A stretch of DNA of 31,599 nucleotides from JBBRBB01 sp038206235 (GCA_038206235.1 JBBRBB010000038.1:1-31599), one strand, 5' to 3'. Positions 8,001 to 16,578 are shown, numbered from the stretch's first letter. Numbers and translations: made by a program. Notes: generated by a model from the sequence alone, not told the origin.

Positions 8001-9874
8001 AAATTTTCTTTTGAGAGATTTAGATTTTTCAACTTCATATCTTCCAAATCGCCCAGCACATTAAAGCTGGGTTTATCTCCTGAAAGGTCAATTTCAATAA
8101 TGCTGGTAAAGTTGAAATTGGGGTCATCGGCCTTTAGCTCGCCATTGAATTTGCTTTTCTCGACTGCGCCGTTAAAAGTAAGATTGCTGTAAGTATAGCC
8201 ATTATATTCAAGTGTGGTGAAAGAGCCGTTGAGCTTTGTGTTTAACTTGTCAAGAGAAAAACTATAGCCTTCAATATCGCCTGTAAAGCCAACATTCCCT
8301 AATCCATTTGCACTCAAAAATTTTCCTATGTTGAACTGCTGCGTTTGAATCTTGCCTTTATAGCTGGGTTGCGGTTTTGAAAAGTCCATGGATATGTCTG
8401 CATACATGTTTCCCAAAGCGCTGCTTATATTTCCCTTTGCAACAAAATCACGGTAAGTGCCGCTGAAATTTCCGGTGAAGCGTGTATTGCCCAATTGTGC
8501 AAGATTGGGATTGGATATTTTTGTAATGCCCGGGTATAAAAATGCAATTTCCCTGCTGTTGGTTTGAACTGTTGCGCTGGTTAATGTGATGAGTGTTTTA
8601 TTAATATCAGGTAATCCTTTCATGGCAAGATTTCCTGCGATATAACTGTGGGCATTGTTGCGAAGAGATAAATTGTTCACTTTAAAGTTTGATACAGTTC
8701 CATGAAATATAATATTGCCGGTGAACTGTTGATTCCATTGATTTAAAGCGGGGGCGAAATAAGCAATATCATCTGAGCTTACACTGGAATTGCGCAGGTG
8801 AATATCCATGATTACCTGTTGCACATAATCAGCAAAGTCCTTATTAAAATCTTTAAAACGCATGGCGTAGTAATTACTGAGCCTGCTTTTGTTTGTGCGA
8901 ATATCAAGATTGGCAAACTCCATTATCTGCGGCGTAAGCCTGTAATTCGTTTTTAGCTGCCTTACTATTAATCCGCAGCGTTCAATACCGCTTAGATTGA
9001 TATTTGCTTTTATGGTATCGTTAGTGAAGTTGAAGTTTTCAATTTTGGCTTTTAGCTTTGATACCTGAATATTGGTTCCATCAAAAACATTTTTTAAAGA
9101 TTCAGTATTGCCTTTCTGTATTCCAAAAAAGCCATTGGTAATATTGCATTCTTTTATCTGCGCCATAATGCCGGCAGCATTAAAATATAATCCGGAATCT
9201 TTTTTATTTGTATTGAGGAAAGGATGCTTAGGTTTATTTCCGGCAAAATTTTTCAGGCTTACATAAGGCTTATCCAGTTCAAGCGAGTTGATTTGATAGA
9301 TGTTATTTACAAAATCAATTTTATCGGCTTCGAGCAACATGCTTCCTGTTTTAGCAAACATCTTTTGACCAAACCATTCATCATTTTTTAAAATAGTTAC
9401 ATTTTTAAAATCAATTTTTTGAATATTAAGTTCAATGCCTTTGGTAGTATCCGTTGTTTGGGGTGCAGCAAAATAATCAATCAGGAACTGGAAATTCCAT
9501 ACAGAATCTTTGCGCTGCTGCTTTATCACAGCATCTTCAAGACCTATATATTTTAGATCGGCTTTTGATTTAAAGAAGAACCAGTCTGTAATGCGTACAC
9601 GCAATGCACCGGCGTATAATAGTGTATCATGCTGCCGGTCTCGTATGAGTGTTTTATCAAGGTCCATTTTATCAAAGAGCGAAAAGCTCACATGCTTAAT
9701 GGTAACTTCTGTTTTCCATTCTTTAGAGAAGCGTGCCGTTACTTTTGGTATGAGAAAATTTTGTACTGCGTCTGTTTGAATGAGCAACCAAACCAGCAGC
9801 ACAAGACCAAGCACTATTAAAATAAAACGTGCAAGAATTTTAAAGACTTTCTTTACAATCAAAGTTGTTTGCAA
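5093..9874 (-). CDS. tamB: TamB-like translocation and assembly module protein (AsmA/DUF490 family)
   Basis: A 1593-residue envelope protein. A membrane anchor (about residues 9-31, LARFILIVLGLVLLVWLL) is followed by a very long beta-rich repetitive region with many 'GxxxL..G' strands and a C-terminal TamB (DUF490) domain over roughly the last 450 residues, including 'LSNLVSGTGLNLGGTVQAY' and 'TGRLTQPDIQFRLDFPQGSP'. TamB-type proteins bridge the inner and outer membrane and are linked to outer-membrane protein assembly and phospholipid transport. The partner is usually a BamA-family protein, which is not visible here. The first codon is TTG (9872-9874), directly preceded in frame by TAA, and no upstream ATG is possible. 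Bacteroidota homologues are typically this long. Confidence 0.92.
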   Translation of the reverse strand: MQTTLIVKKVFKILARFILIVLGLVLLVWLLIQTDAVQNFLIPKVTARFSKEWKTEVTIKHVSFSLFDKMDLDKTLIRDRQHDTLLYAGALRVRITDWFFFKSKADLKYIGLEDAVIKQQRKDSVWNFQFLIDYFAAPQTTDTTKGIELNIQKIDFKNVTILKNDEWFGQKMFAKTGSMLLEADKIDFVNNIYQINSLELDKPYVSLKNFAGNKPKHPFLNTNKKDSGLYFNAAGIMAQIKECNITNGFFGIQKGNTESLKNVFDGTNIQVSKLKAKIENFNFTNDTIKANINLSGIERCGLIVRQLKTNYRLTPQIMEFANLDIRTNKSRLSNYYAMRFKDFNKDFADYVQQVIMDIHLRNSSVSSDDIAYFAPALNQWNQQFTGNIIFHGTVSNFKVNNLSLRNNAHSYIAGNLAMKGLPDINKTLITLTSATVQTNSREIAFLYPGITKISNPNLAQLGNTRFTGNFSGTYRDFVAKGNISSALGNMYADISMDFSKPQPSYKGKIQTQQFNIGKFLSANGLGNVGFTGDIEGYSFSLDKLNTKLNGSFTTLEYNGYTYSNLTFNGAVEKSKFNGELKADDPNFNFTSIIEIDLSGDKPSFNVLGDLEDMKLKNLNLSKENFELTGLFDLNFVGRNIDEFTGSAKILNASILHNKVRLNFDSLSVNSYYDSSNQKILSAQSNEFDVSIRGQYKILDLPNSFQSFLSHYYPAYIKPPKTIPLNQHFALVVTTRDFDRYAKILDSNLSGFSDVYVLGSINTIGDKMFSLDTRIPYLKYKNYSLEDARINGTGTYDTLNVSGNVGRIYLNDSFYFPNTELKITAANDHSVVNMSTSANRTLNSAELNADVFTLPDGVRINFQPSSFVLNEKKWNLEKKGELVIQKKFASAHNVKFTQGLQEIAIETEEEDGSNTSNLVARLKNVNMADFMPLILRKPQLEGIANGNIYLHDFYGKFNIDANIKASDFRLDKDSVGIVNVSGNYNSTNGKVQFNVISNNEKYDFTAQGAYNTKDSTHNPLNTTAHLNNTKINFINEFLGGLFSDITGLATGDVTLHGDINSPHLTGEVLLRDGALTVNFTKVRYTIDSALFNFKEDRIEFGQFTIHDASNNSGTVKGILYETGFKNMSFNLDMSSDKMLLFDTKPNDNEHFYGKVIGRATLSLKGPEENIHMVINGEVNDTSHIFIPTSSSKGSTEADFIVFKQYGDSIKKDEPKKPSSLTIDLDVSANNNAQIDVILDELTGDIIKATGNGRLQIHVPATGDLTMKGRYDIEGGKYDFNFQSLVKKPFELLPGTNSYIEWNGDPYNARINIDALYTAKNVSLSNLVSGTGLNLGGTVQAYKGDVYVIAELTGRLTQPDIQFRLDFPQGSPIKNDDNFNLFLSKLQSDDNEMLKQVTWLIVFGSFAPYGSIAANQQFATSTSINTISQKIASEVNKLVSNLLYRLTGDKSLQFDIGTQTYSSASLFNSGAGGTNNTLDRQSVNLKINQSLLNGKLLITFGSDFDFNLTSSAAAQTGNFQWLPDISAQIVLSKNGNLKAIVFNRSSLDVYGGAIGRRTRQGISISYSIDIDSDKMYGAKPKPVRSKKKVNEVGSR

Positions 9875-9884
9875 TTATAATGGG

Positions 9885-9892
9885 TAAAGATA
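9885..9892 (-). promoter_or_regulatory. Possible -7 promoter box for tamB
   Basis: On the minus strand the sequence is TATCTTTA, one base from the Bacteroidota -7 consensus TAnnTTTG. The -33 region at the expected 19-bp spacing is ATTT rather than TTTG. Initiation here would leave a very short leader before the TTG start at 9874. Moderate to weak evidence. Confidence 0.35.
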
Positions 9893-10035
9893 AAATGTGC
9901 GGGGGAAATTAAAATGTTATAAGTAAAGTACTATATAACTATGCAAAGTGAAGGAGAAAAAAAACAAACAGGCATATAAATCGAATATTCGTTGAAGCAC
10001 AATATATTTAATGTTTAAAACCCGATGATATAATT

Positions 10036-10428
10036 ATGACACTCTCCCAGCAAATTACATGGCTGTTTATGTTGTCAATTCCTGTTGCATGCATTGCATG
10101 GACGGTAACACACGAAGAAATTTTTAGTGAGCCGAGAGAGTATTGCGAAAGATGCTGCAAGGAACGTAAAACGCTGCTGGCAAGAAAATTTTTTTATGTA
10201 TTTACCTGCGAGTATTGCTTTAGCCATTATGTAACAATTCTTATACTTATTGTTACCGGCTTTAAATTATTATATACTGATTGGAGAGGATATTTAATCA
10301 GCGGCTTCTCTATAGTGTGGGTAGCCAATCTCTATATGAGCATATTCGGATTACTGCGCACCGATTTGAAAAAGGAAAAAGCAGGCGCAGAATTAAAACA
10401 GGAAGAATTAGGCAAGAAAGAAGAATAA
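10036..10428 (+). CDS. Small membrane protein with two CxxC pairs
   Basis: A 130-residue hypothetical protein. There are hydrophobic segments at about residues 6-24, 64-80 and 87-106. Between the first two lies a cysteine-rich loop with Cys37-x-x-Cys40-Cys41 and Cys58-x-x-Cys61, spaced like a zinc knuckle or zinc ribbon held at the membrane. The C-terminus is a charged Lys/Glu tail. I do not recognise a named family. It stands alone on the plus strand, divergent from tamB and convergent with the small gene at 10433-10642 (4 bp between stops). The ATG follows an AT-rich 160 bp intergenic stretch. Confidence 0.65.
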   Translation: MTLSQQITWLFMLSIPVACIAWTVTHEEIFSEPREYCERCCKERKTLLARKFFYVFTCEYCFSHYVTILILIVTGFKLLYTDWRGYLISGFSIVWVANLYMSIFGLLRTDLKKEKAGAELKQEELGKKEE

Positions 10429-10432
10429 AAAG

Positions 10433-10642
10433 TTATTCCTGCTTCGAAGCATTGTTATTTAATGCTTTTCTTTTTTCAAGCAAAATGGTTCGTATGGGTT
10501 CAGGAACATTTTTATAATAGTAAGGGCAATTGAGGCAGCTATTGCCGCAGCAGTATCCACGCTGCAAAAGATATTCTTCGGTCATTACGGTAAAGCCGTC
10601 AGTATTAAAATAAGTTTCATCATCTTCAGACAATTTCTTCAC
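10433..10642 (-). CDS. DUF5522-type small cysteine protein
   Basis: A 69-residue protein with 'FTVMTEEYLLQRGYCCGNSCLNCPYYY': Cys31, Cys32, Cys36 and Cys39 in a CCxxxCxxCP arrangement preceded by a short alpha/beta segment. This matches my memory of the DUF5522 family, common as a stand-alone mini-protein in Bacteroidota. Its function is unknown, though the cysteine knot suggests metal or Fe-S binding. It faces the membrane protein at 10036-10428 tail to tail. Confidence 0.75.
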   Translation of the reverse strand: MKKLSEDDETYFNTDGFTVMTEEYLLQRGYCCGNSCLNCPYYYKNVPEPIRTILLEKRKALNNNASKQE

Positions 10643-10716
10643 AGAACTTTTTTAAATGATAACGATATTTAATAAAATCTTGTTTCTTTAATAATCCAGC
10701 TGTAATTGAAAATTTA

Positions 10717-11184
10717 TCACGCCTTAGGTTCTTTTGTGAAACGATACCAAATTGGACTTTCACGAGATTCGAGTTCTTTGGCCATCAATGAGCGGAGGTT
10801 AGAACATCTTTCACGTAAATCATCATATTCTTTATCATCGAGTTTTTGTTCACTATCTATTTTTTCTTTAGTGATGATTAAAATGTATTCTTGTAAATCA
10901 AAATAATTATCACGAATTTTAGTACTTAACACTAAGCCATAACCTTCAAAATACCAATCTCGAAAATCCATACTAAGATTAAATACTTCTTTCCATCTAA
11001 CTTCTTTACGAGGATATTTTGGAAACAACGCTGTCCTCCTGACGAACTTCATATATGCTTCAAGTCTGTTCTCCCAAATATTTCCCATTAGCTTAGACTT
11101 ATAATCGAGATATACTTTTATGATACCTCCAATTATCCCTGTGATTACAAGGGCAATTAAAGCTTTTCCTATTTCCGCATTCAT
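10717..11184 (-). CDS. Hypothetical protein with N-terminal membrane anchor
   Basis: 155 residues. A single hydrophobic helix (about residues 8-26, ALIALVITGIIGGIIKVYL) is followed by a charged, helix-rich cytoplasmic domain containing 'NIWENRLEAYMKF' and 'DFRDWYFEGYGLVLS'. Several Bacteroidota and phage-associated small membrane proteins share this 'helix plus WENRLEAYxKF' layout, but I cannot assign a function. It lies between core genes with its own short intergenic flanks. No motif suggests catalysis. Confidence 0.65.
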   Translation of the reverse strand: MNAEIGKALIALVITGIIGGIIKVYLDYKSKLMGNIWENRLEAYMKFVRRTALFPKYPRKEVRWKEVFNLSMDFRDWYFEGYGLVLSTKIRDNYFDLQEYILIITKEKIDSEQKLDDKEYDDLRERCSNLRSLMAKELESRESPIWYRFTKEPKA

Positions 11185-11282
11185 ACTTATCTGTTTTAAT
11201 TATTGTTGTTTAAAAAAAAACAATTTAAAAATAAGCGCTATTAGTAAATTCGTAGGGCGCCTCAACATCCTGACTAACTGTG

Positions 11283-12488
11283 TCAATGCGCCGCATAATC
11301 GCTGAGATAAGAAAAATGTTCTGTGAGCTTTCCATCTTTAAGAATGGTAGCTCTTTTAATCATATTACTTCCGCCCTGCAATATATCATTCAAAATATAT
11401 TTTATTATTTGCTCACCAAAATAGCGGCTTGCATCTCTTGGCAGTTCATTGGGCAGATTACCAACCGCCATTACATCAACACTGTTTAAAAGATAAGGAG
11501 CCGTTTTTTTGCAGGTTTTTTTATCAACACCATAAACCGGTTCTCCTATTGTAACATCTCCAAGATTGCAGGGAATGCTTCCGCCAAAGTCATCAGTAAT
11601 ATCTGCGATAGTTTGTATTTTAAAATCCTGTTTCTGAAATTCTTCCCAGGTAAACAAACGCGGAATATTTGCATCCCAATAAATGCCATTCATTAATATA
11701 TCTGTATCTGTATAGTAATTTTCAAACAGGCTCTTATATTGCTGCGGGTTTTGGTGAAACTCACTTCTTTTATAAGCGTGATTCTCTTTATGCTTATACA
11801 GGTCGGCGCCTTTCAAATGCACATATACAGGATAGCTGAATGTTCTGGAAAGATAATCTTCGGGTTCCACTTCCTGCACATCCATCAAATTCATTATTTC
11901 AAGAATGCCATGCGCCACACGTCCATTGCCTGTTACAGCAATCTTTATATCAGGAAGCTTTAAGCCAAAATAGGTGTGAATCAATTTGGCATAATCTTTT
12001 TGCTTAAAAACTCTTTCCAATCTAAATGTTTTTGTCCTTTCTCCAAAAGCCATAATACCATTGTGAGCGCCTACAATCCCTGCAAAAAAACCAAAGCCGA
12101 TTATGCGCTGTCCGTCTTCATGCTCCATACATTCGTAATCAATTAAGGTAATGCCTTTATCTATCATCGCATGAAACAATTGCTGATTATGCGGCTGTTT
12201 TTTCCGGGTATGCGAAAAGAACATGTAAGTCTTCCCGCTGAGCAACATATTTACTGGAACTTCTTTAATAGCGAGGAGAAGGTTACAGGCCTTTAAATCA
12301 TCTTTCAATTCAACACCGGCCTGCACATATTCATCATCAGAAAAACAACGTACGGCAGAAGGCTCTACGATTATTTTGCAGTCTTTCACATTTTTGAGTA
12401 ACCACCTGCAATGGGCTGGAGTAAGCGCAACACGATTGTCTGCGGGAATTTTTCCTTCCTTAATTAAACCTATTACTAGCATTTGCAT
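11283..12488 (-). CDS. Saccharopine dehydrogenase / alanine dehydrogenase-PNT family oxidoreductase
   Basis: A 401-residue NAD(P)-dependent enzyme. The N-terminus 'IGLIKEGKIPADNRVALTP' and 'YECMEHEDGQRIIGFGFFAG' are marks of the AlaDh/PNT N-terminal domain as found in LYS1-type saccharopine dehydrogenase. 'IKIAVTGNGRVAHGILEIM' is the Rossmann segment, and 'IADITDDFGGSIP' is typical of the saccharopine dehydrogenase (L-lysine-forming) or lysine-ketoglutarate reductase branch rather than alanine dehydrogenase. Expected chemistry is reversible, NAD(P)-linked handling of saccharopine or a related imino-acid adduct. No lysine-pathway neighbours are visible to settle the substrate. Start: either Met1 or Met3. 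Confidence 0.8.
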   Translation of the reverse strand: MQMLVIGLIKEGKIPADNRVALTPAHCRWLLKNVKDCKIIVEPSAVRCFSDDEYVQAGVELKDDLKACNLLLAIKEVPVNMLLSGKTYMFFSHTRKKQPHNQQLFHAMIDKGITLIDYECMEHEDGQRIIGFGFFAGIVGAHNGIMAFGERTKTFRLERVFKQKDYAKLIHTYFGLKLPDIKIAVTGNGRVAHGILEIMNLMDVQEVEPEDYLSRTFSYPVYVHLKGADLYKHKENHAYKRSEFHQNPQQYKSLFENYYTDTDILMNGIYWDANIPRLFTWEEFQKQDFKIQTIADITDDFGGSIPCNLGDVTIGEPVYGVDKKTCKKTAPYLLNSVDVMAVGNLPNELPRDASRYFGEQIIKYILNDILQGGSNMIKRATILKDGKLTEHFSYLSDYAAH

Positions 12489-12547
12489 TATACTTTAAGC
12501 CGTGCAAAGTAATAGATTATTCGCTTTAGCAAAACAGTAAATTGCTT

Positions 12548-12892
12548 TTACGAAGGAAGAATAAAACAATGCATGTAGTTATTAACAAAACTAATTTGCA
12601 CCTCTGTTTTTTTCTTTTCGCAGCTCATGCCAATAGCCGATACAAAGGAAACAGATTTACTCTCTTTTTCCTGTTGAGCTTTCATATTTTTTTCTGGTAC
12701 TAACATAAAATGATTATCTATTAATTTTTTTGCTTTGTCGAGCTGTTCATTCAACTGTTTTATTAGTTCAGGAGGCAACTCGATTGATGTTTTTTTTAAG
12801 GGAAGCATATAGGCTTGTTTTAAAGGGTGAATATTTAAATAATTATCAAAAATGACATCAATGGTTTTATTGAAAAACGTGATTTTCCACAA
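12548..12892 (-). CDS. Hypothetical small protein
   Basis: Up to 114 residues; a start at Met29 (ATG at 12806-12808, MLPLKKTSIELPPELIKQL) is equally plausible and gives a more typical soluble N-terminus. It contains a predicted helix rich in Glu/Gln/Lys (IKQLNEQLDKAKKLIDNH) and a C-terminal segment with two cysteines and 'EVQISFVNNYMHCF'. I do not recognise the family. It sits 59 bp upstream of the dehydrogenase on the same strand and may be cotranscribed with it. Confidence 0.5.
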   Translation of the reverse strand: MWKITFFNKTIDVIFDNYLNIHPLKQAYMLPLKKTSIELPPELIKQLNEQLDKAKKLIDNHFMLVPEKNMKAQQEKESKSVSFVSAIGMSCEKKKTEVQISFVNNYMHCFILPS

Positions 12893-13091
12893 ATTCTTAT
12901 GTGATTTTCCACCTAATTCATTTGCTGTTTTTTATATGATCCGCCATGCGTAAAAAAAGTTACGTTGACGATATTTAAAAAGTTGTTAAAAGGAATATAT
13001 TGTTAATATCTTTTGTCATATTCCATTGAATAAAGAAAACGCAGCAACAAGCTGCGATGAATTTTAATAACTTTCCACATTGCATAATTCC

Positions 13092-14345
13092 ATGGAAAGA
13101 TTTTTAATATTATGTTTCTTAAGTTTTGCGCTTACAGCCTGTTCATTATCGCAGAATATTCTTCCCGGTGCATGGCGCACTTCTGTATATATTCCTCTCT
13201 TGAAAGATAAGCGGGTAGCTGTTTTTGCAAATCAAACATCTATGATTGGCAACATACATCTGGTGGATTCGCTGCAAAAGCTTGGTGTAAACATCACAAA
13301 AATATTTGCACCGGAACATGGCTTCAGGGGAAATGCGGATGCGGGTGAAAAAGTTAAAACTTATATTGATGAGCAAAGCGGAATAAAAGTTATTTCACTG
13401 TACGGTAAAAAATTGAAGCCATCTGCTGAAGACCTTGCCGATGTAGATGTTTTGTTATTCGATATACAGGATGTTGGGGTGCGGTTTTATACTTTCATTT
13501 CATCTCTGCAATATTTTATGGAAGCGGCTTTTGAGAACAGCAAGGCTTTGATGATATTAGACAGACCCAATCCCAATGGATTTTATATTGATGGACCAGT
13601 GCTTGATACTGCTTACAAAAGCTTTATAGGCATGCAACCTGTTCCTGTTGTGTACGGAATGACGATTGGTGAATACGCTTTTATGATTGCAGGCGAACAA
13701 TGGCTGAGCAGTGAAGCCGCAAATAAAAAATATGAATACTACCGCAACGCGAATAATTCTGCTGACACGCCCTTTCATTTCCTCGTAATAAAATGTGCAA
13801 ACTATACGCATGAGAGTAAGTATGCTTTGCCCGTGAAGCCATCTCCCAATTTGCGTGATATGCAGTCGGTGTACTGGTATCCGTCAACTTGTTTTTTTGA
13901 GGGAACTTTAATAAGCGAAGGTCGTGGCACAGAGCATCCTTTTTGTATTTTCGGGGATCCTGCATTGCCTGATAATTTGTATGCGTTTACACCCGTTGCA
14001 AATGAAGGAGCAAAAGAGCCTAAGTTTAAAGACCAGGTTTGTTATGGATGGAATGTTTATACAACCAATTCAGAAGCTTTACTCTCGCAATTAAATGAAC
14101 ATTTGAATATAGAGTATTTGCTAAAGGCTTATGCGCTTTATCCTGATAAAGAAAATTTTTTTATTAAACCACAATCAGGAAGAGATGCTGATTACTTTTT
14201 CAACAAGCTTGCAGGAAATAATATATTGATGCAACAAATAAAAGAAGGAAAAACTGCAAAACAAATTTGCCAAAGTTGGAAGCCTGCATTAGAAAAATTT
14301 AAGAAGATACGAAAGAAATATCTTCTTTATCCTGATTTTGAATGA
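13092..14345 (+). CDS. NamZ-type exo-beta-N-acetylmuramidase (DUF1343, GH171), lipoprotein
   Basis: 417 residues from the ATG at 13092; a TTG 12 bp upstream also opens the frame but the ATG gives a clean lipoprotein signal (LCFLSFALTAC). It carries DUF1343 hallmarks: 'VAVFANQTSM', 'APEHGFRGNADAGE', 'LFDIQDVGVRFYTF', 'LDRPNPNG', 'PSPNLRDMQSVYWYP' and 'SEGRGTEHPF'. The characterised member NamZ/YbbC of Bacillus subtilis removes terminal MurNAc from peptidoglycan fragments, and the family is CAZy GH171. A role in wall turnover or recycling at the outer or inner membrane surface is likely. Length and motifs are complete. Confidence 0.92.
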   Translation: MERFLILCFLSFALTACSLSQNILPGAWRTSVYIPLLKDKRVAVFANQTSMIGNIHLVDSLQKLGVNITKIFAPEHGFRGNADAGEKVKTYIDEQSGIKVISLYGKKLKPSAEDLADVDVLLFDIQDVGVRFYTFISSLQYFMEAAFENSKALMILDRPNPNGFYIDGPVLDTAYKSFIGMQPVPVVYGMTIGEYAFMIAGEQWLSSEAANKKYEYYRNANNSADTPFHFLVIKCANYTHESKYALPVKPSPNLRDMQSVYWYPSTCFFEGTLISEGRGTEHPFCIFGDPALPDNLYAFTPVANEGAKEPKFKDQVCYGWNVYTTNSEALLSQLNEHLNIEYLLKAYALYPDKENFFIKPQSGRDADYFFNKLAGNNILMQQIKEGKTAKQICQSWKPALEKFKKIRKKYLLYPDFE

Positions 14346-14406
14346 TACCACATGATTGATTTTAGATTGCAGGTTATTCGTTATTGCCTATTGCCTATTT
14401 TTATTT

Positions 14407-15414
14407 ATGAATTCAAGCTACAATCAAATATCAAACCTGCAATCCTTAAGAATAGTATTCATGGGCACACCGGAATTTGCTGTTTCTTCTTTAGATGCAT
14501 TGATAAAAGCCGGCTGCAATATTGCAGGTGTGATTACTTCATCAGATAAACCTGCCGGTCGCGGAATGAAGATGCACGAAGGCGCAGTAAAAAAATATGC
14601 AACTGAAAAAAATTTAAACATACTACAACCTGAAAAATTAAAAGATGAAACATTTTTGCACCAGTTAAAATTATTGAAAGCAGATGTTCAGGTTGTAGTA
14701 GCCTTTCGCATGTTGCCACAAGTTGTATGGAATATGCCGCCTCTTGGAACAATTAATTTACACGCATCACTACTGCCCCAGTATAGAGGCGCCGCGCCTG
14801 TTAACCGGGCCATAATTAATGGTGAGAAGGAAACAGGAGTTACCACTTTTAAATTGAAGCATGAAATTGATACCGGCAATATTTTGTTGCAGGAAAAAAT
14901 TTCAATTGGCGATGATGAAACTGCAGGCGAATTGCAAGACAGGATGAAAATTATCGGAGCAGAGTTATTGGTAAACACGATTCAGCAACTGGCAGATGGA
15001 AACTGGAATGAAATTAATCAATCAACTCGCAGAGTCCTGTGGACAATCAACTCGCAGAGTCTGGGGGCCAATCAACAATCAACAATTCTGCATTATGCCC
15101 CAAAAGTATTTACAGAAACATGCAAAATTGATTGGAATAAAACTGCGGATGAAATTCATAATCTTATTCGTGGCTTATCGCCCTATCCTGTCGCATTTAC
15201 TTTTTTGAATAATAAGATGCTGAAGATTTTTAGAAGCAAAAAAGAAATAACAGCGCATAAATATGAAGCGGGAAATATGCAAACGAATGGAAAGAGTTTT
15301 CTGAAATTCGCCTGCAGTGATGGTTTTATTTATTTACTTGATGTGCAGCTACAAGGGAGAAAGAGAATGGCTGTTGAAGATTTTTTAAGAGGATTTAGAA
15401 CAGTTGACAGTTGA
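14407..15414 (+). CDS. fmt: Methionyl-tRNA formyltransferase with an in-frame repeat insertion
   Basis: 335 residues from the ATG at 14407; the frame opens at 14356 but that stretch reads like intergenic repeat text. It formylates initiator Met-tRNA using 10-formyl-THF. Motifs: 'RIVFMGTPEFAV', 'NLHASLLPQYRGAAP' (Asn, His, SLLP loop), 'EIDTGNIL' (catalytic Asp), 'ILHYAPKV', and the C-terminal OB-like domain 'IHNLIRGLSPYP'. An insertion of about 20 residues (STRRVLWTINSQSLGANQ) precedes 'TILHYAPK' and coincides with a DNA repeat also seen in the rsmF-like gene. The stop codon lies in the heptamer array that begins at 15401. All catalytic parts are intact, so the gene is probably functional. Confidence 0.92.
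   Translation: MNSSYNQISNLQSLRIVFMGTPEFAVSSLDALIKAGCNIAGVITSSDKPAGRGMKMHEGAVKKYATEKNLNILQPEKLKDETFLHQLKLLKADVQVVVAFRMLPQVVWNMPPLGTINLHASLLPQYRGAAPVNRAIINGEKETGVTTFKLKHEIDTGNILLQEKISIGDDETAGELQDRMKIIGAELLVNTIQQLADGNWNEINQSTRRVLWTINSQSLGANQQSTILHYAPKVFTETCKIDWNKTADEIHNLIRGLSPYPVAFTFLNNKMLKIFRSKKEITAHKYEAGNMQTNGKSFLKFACSDGFIYLLDVQLQGRKRMAVEDFLRGFRTVDS
15019..15083 (+). repeat. Repeat element inserted in fmt
   Basis: An 18-bp direct repeat (CAATCAACTCGCAGAGTC at 15019-15036 and 15044-15061, period 25 bp) encloses GAGTCCTGTGGAC, whose GTCC/GGAC ends can pair, and is followed by CAATCAACAATCAAC. Because the period is not a multiple of three the two copies are read in different frames, yet the whole insertion keeps the fmt frame. 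The same GAGTCCTkTGGACAA core occurs in the repeat at 17162-17225 (minus strand). Confidence 0.75.
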
Positions 15415-15508
15415 CAGTTGGCAGTTGGCAGTTGACAGTTGACAGTTGGAAGTTGGCAGTTGACAGTTGACAGTTGGAAGTTGACAGGGGGCAGTTGACA
15501 GTTGGAAG
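15401..15508 (+). repeat. Heptamer tandem array (CAGTTGR)n
   Basis: About 15 units of 7 bp, consensus CAGTTGA/CAGTTGG with AAGTTGG variants, start within the last codons of fmt, supply its TGA stop, and run almost to the convergent LysM gene. One unit is degenerate (CAGGGGG). The array occupies the entire fmt/LysM intergenic region. Confidence 0.92.
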
Positions 15509-15526
15509 TCAATTCATCTATCAAAA

Positions 15527-16492
15527 TCATTTATAATAACTAATTGTTAGCTGAAATTTTTCATCGGCAATATCTAAAGCTGCAGTGGCGGAATTGCTGA
15601 TTCGGAAATCAAGACCATTATTCTCCTTAATGTCTTCCATATTCCAAAGAACTTTTGCATAAATAGCTTTACCATTCGTCGAACTTATTCTTACAATTGA
15701 ACCAGGCACAACATTGTTCATCAGTATGTAATATTTTTTTTCGCCCCAGCCACTTGCCGTTTTAAATATCATGGCAGTACCCGAAACAGTTTCAAGATTT
15801 TCCCTGTCAACGTCTTTCCCGAAATCATTTAAAAAATATCCGGCATCGGTGATTTCACTGCTATTTGTCTCAGGCTGACTTTGCAATTCAGTATTTACAT
15901 CTGTTGTAACAGTATCTTTTTTTTCTTGCCCCAATTCTGCAGCAGCAATATTTTCTTGCGCTTTAATTTCCGGTTCTGCAGTTCTCTTCTTACTTACATG
16001 GGCAGTATCTGTACTTACTTTGTTATTTACGATTTTACTATTTGAACTCTTACCTACAATTAATGCCTGCCCTACATGCACACCGCCATCCGTAAGATTG
16101 TTCCACTTTTTTAAATCATCTATAGAAACATTAAATCGCTTGCTTATTTGAAAGAGATTATCTCCTTTGGCAACTGTATATTTTGCAGAGTTAATCTGCT
16201 TTTCAACTATGGTTACTGAAAATTTTTTTTCGGTTGTATCATGCTTTGCTATTGTATTCAGATTTTGTGTTTGCGGTATTTTTATTGAATCGCCAATTAT
16301 TAGCTTAGAATCAGTATGCCAGCCATTTAATCGCATGATTTCTCCAACTGTTGTATGATTTTTTGTGGCAATTCCAGTTAAGGTTTCGCCGCTCTTCACT
16401 GTATGTGAAATAAAATTTGTTTGCTGCGCATACGCTGCAACGGAGAGAAATAAAAAAACGAAACTGATTGCTATTGAAAATATTTTTTTCAT
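15527..16492 (-). CDS. LysM peptidoglycan-binding protein with RlpA-like C-terminal domain
   Basis: A 321-residue exported protein. The signal peptide (residues 1-22, cut after AYA) is followed by two LysM domains at about 28-74 (HTVKSGETLTGIATKNHTTV) and 104-148 (YTVAKGDNLFQISKRFNVSI), then a low-complexity polar linker (about 149-218). The C-terminal domain (about 219-321) has 'SGTAMIFKTAS', 'VPGSIVRISSTNGKAIYAKVL' and 'LDFRISNSATAAL', which resembles a double-psi beta-barrel of the RlpA type. It probably binds peptidoglycan in the periplasm. Lytic activity is not certain because I cannot identify the catalytic Asp/His of RlpA with confidence. Confidence 0.85.
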   Translation of the reverse strand: MKKIFSIAISFVFLFLSVAAYAQQTNFISHTVKSGETLTGIATKNHTTVGEIMRLNGWHTDSKLIIGDSIKIPQTQNLNTIAKHDTTEKKFSVTIVEKQINSAKYTVAKGDNLFQISKRFNVSIDDLKKWNNLTDGGVHVGQALIVGKSSNSKIVNNKVSTDTAHVSKKRTAEPEIKAQENIAAAELGQEKKDTVTTDVNTELQSQPETNSSEITDAGYFLNDFGKDVDRENLETVSGTAMIFKTASGWGEKKYYILMNNVVPGSIVRISSTNGKAIYAKVLWNMEDIKENNGLDFRISNSATAALDIADEKFQLTISYYK

Positions 16493-16578
16493 GCCTGAAT
16501 TTATTTGATTTTAAAGGTGAGCAAAATTATTGTTTAGTATATAATGATGAACAACTCTGCGCTTTTTGATTTGCACAT

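Noticed and set aside
10036..10428. Phage or toxin-like membrane protein operon with 10433-10642
   Set aside because: The genes are convergent, not an operon, and neither resembles a known toxin.
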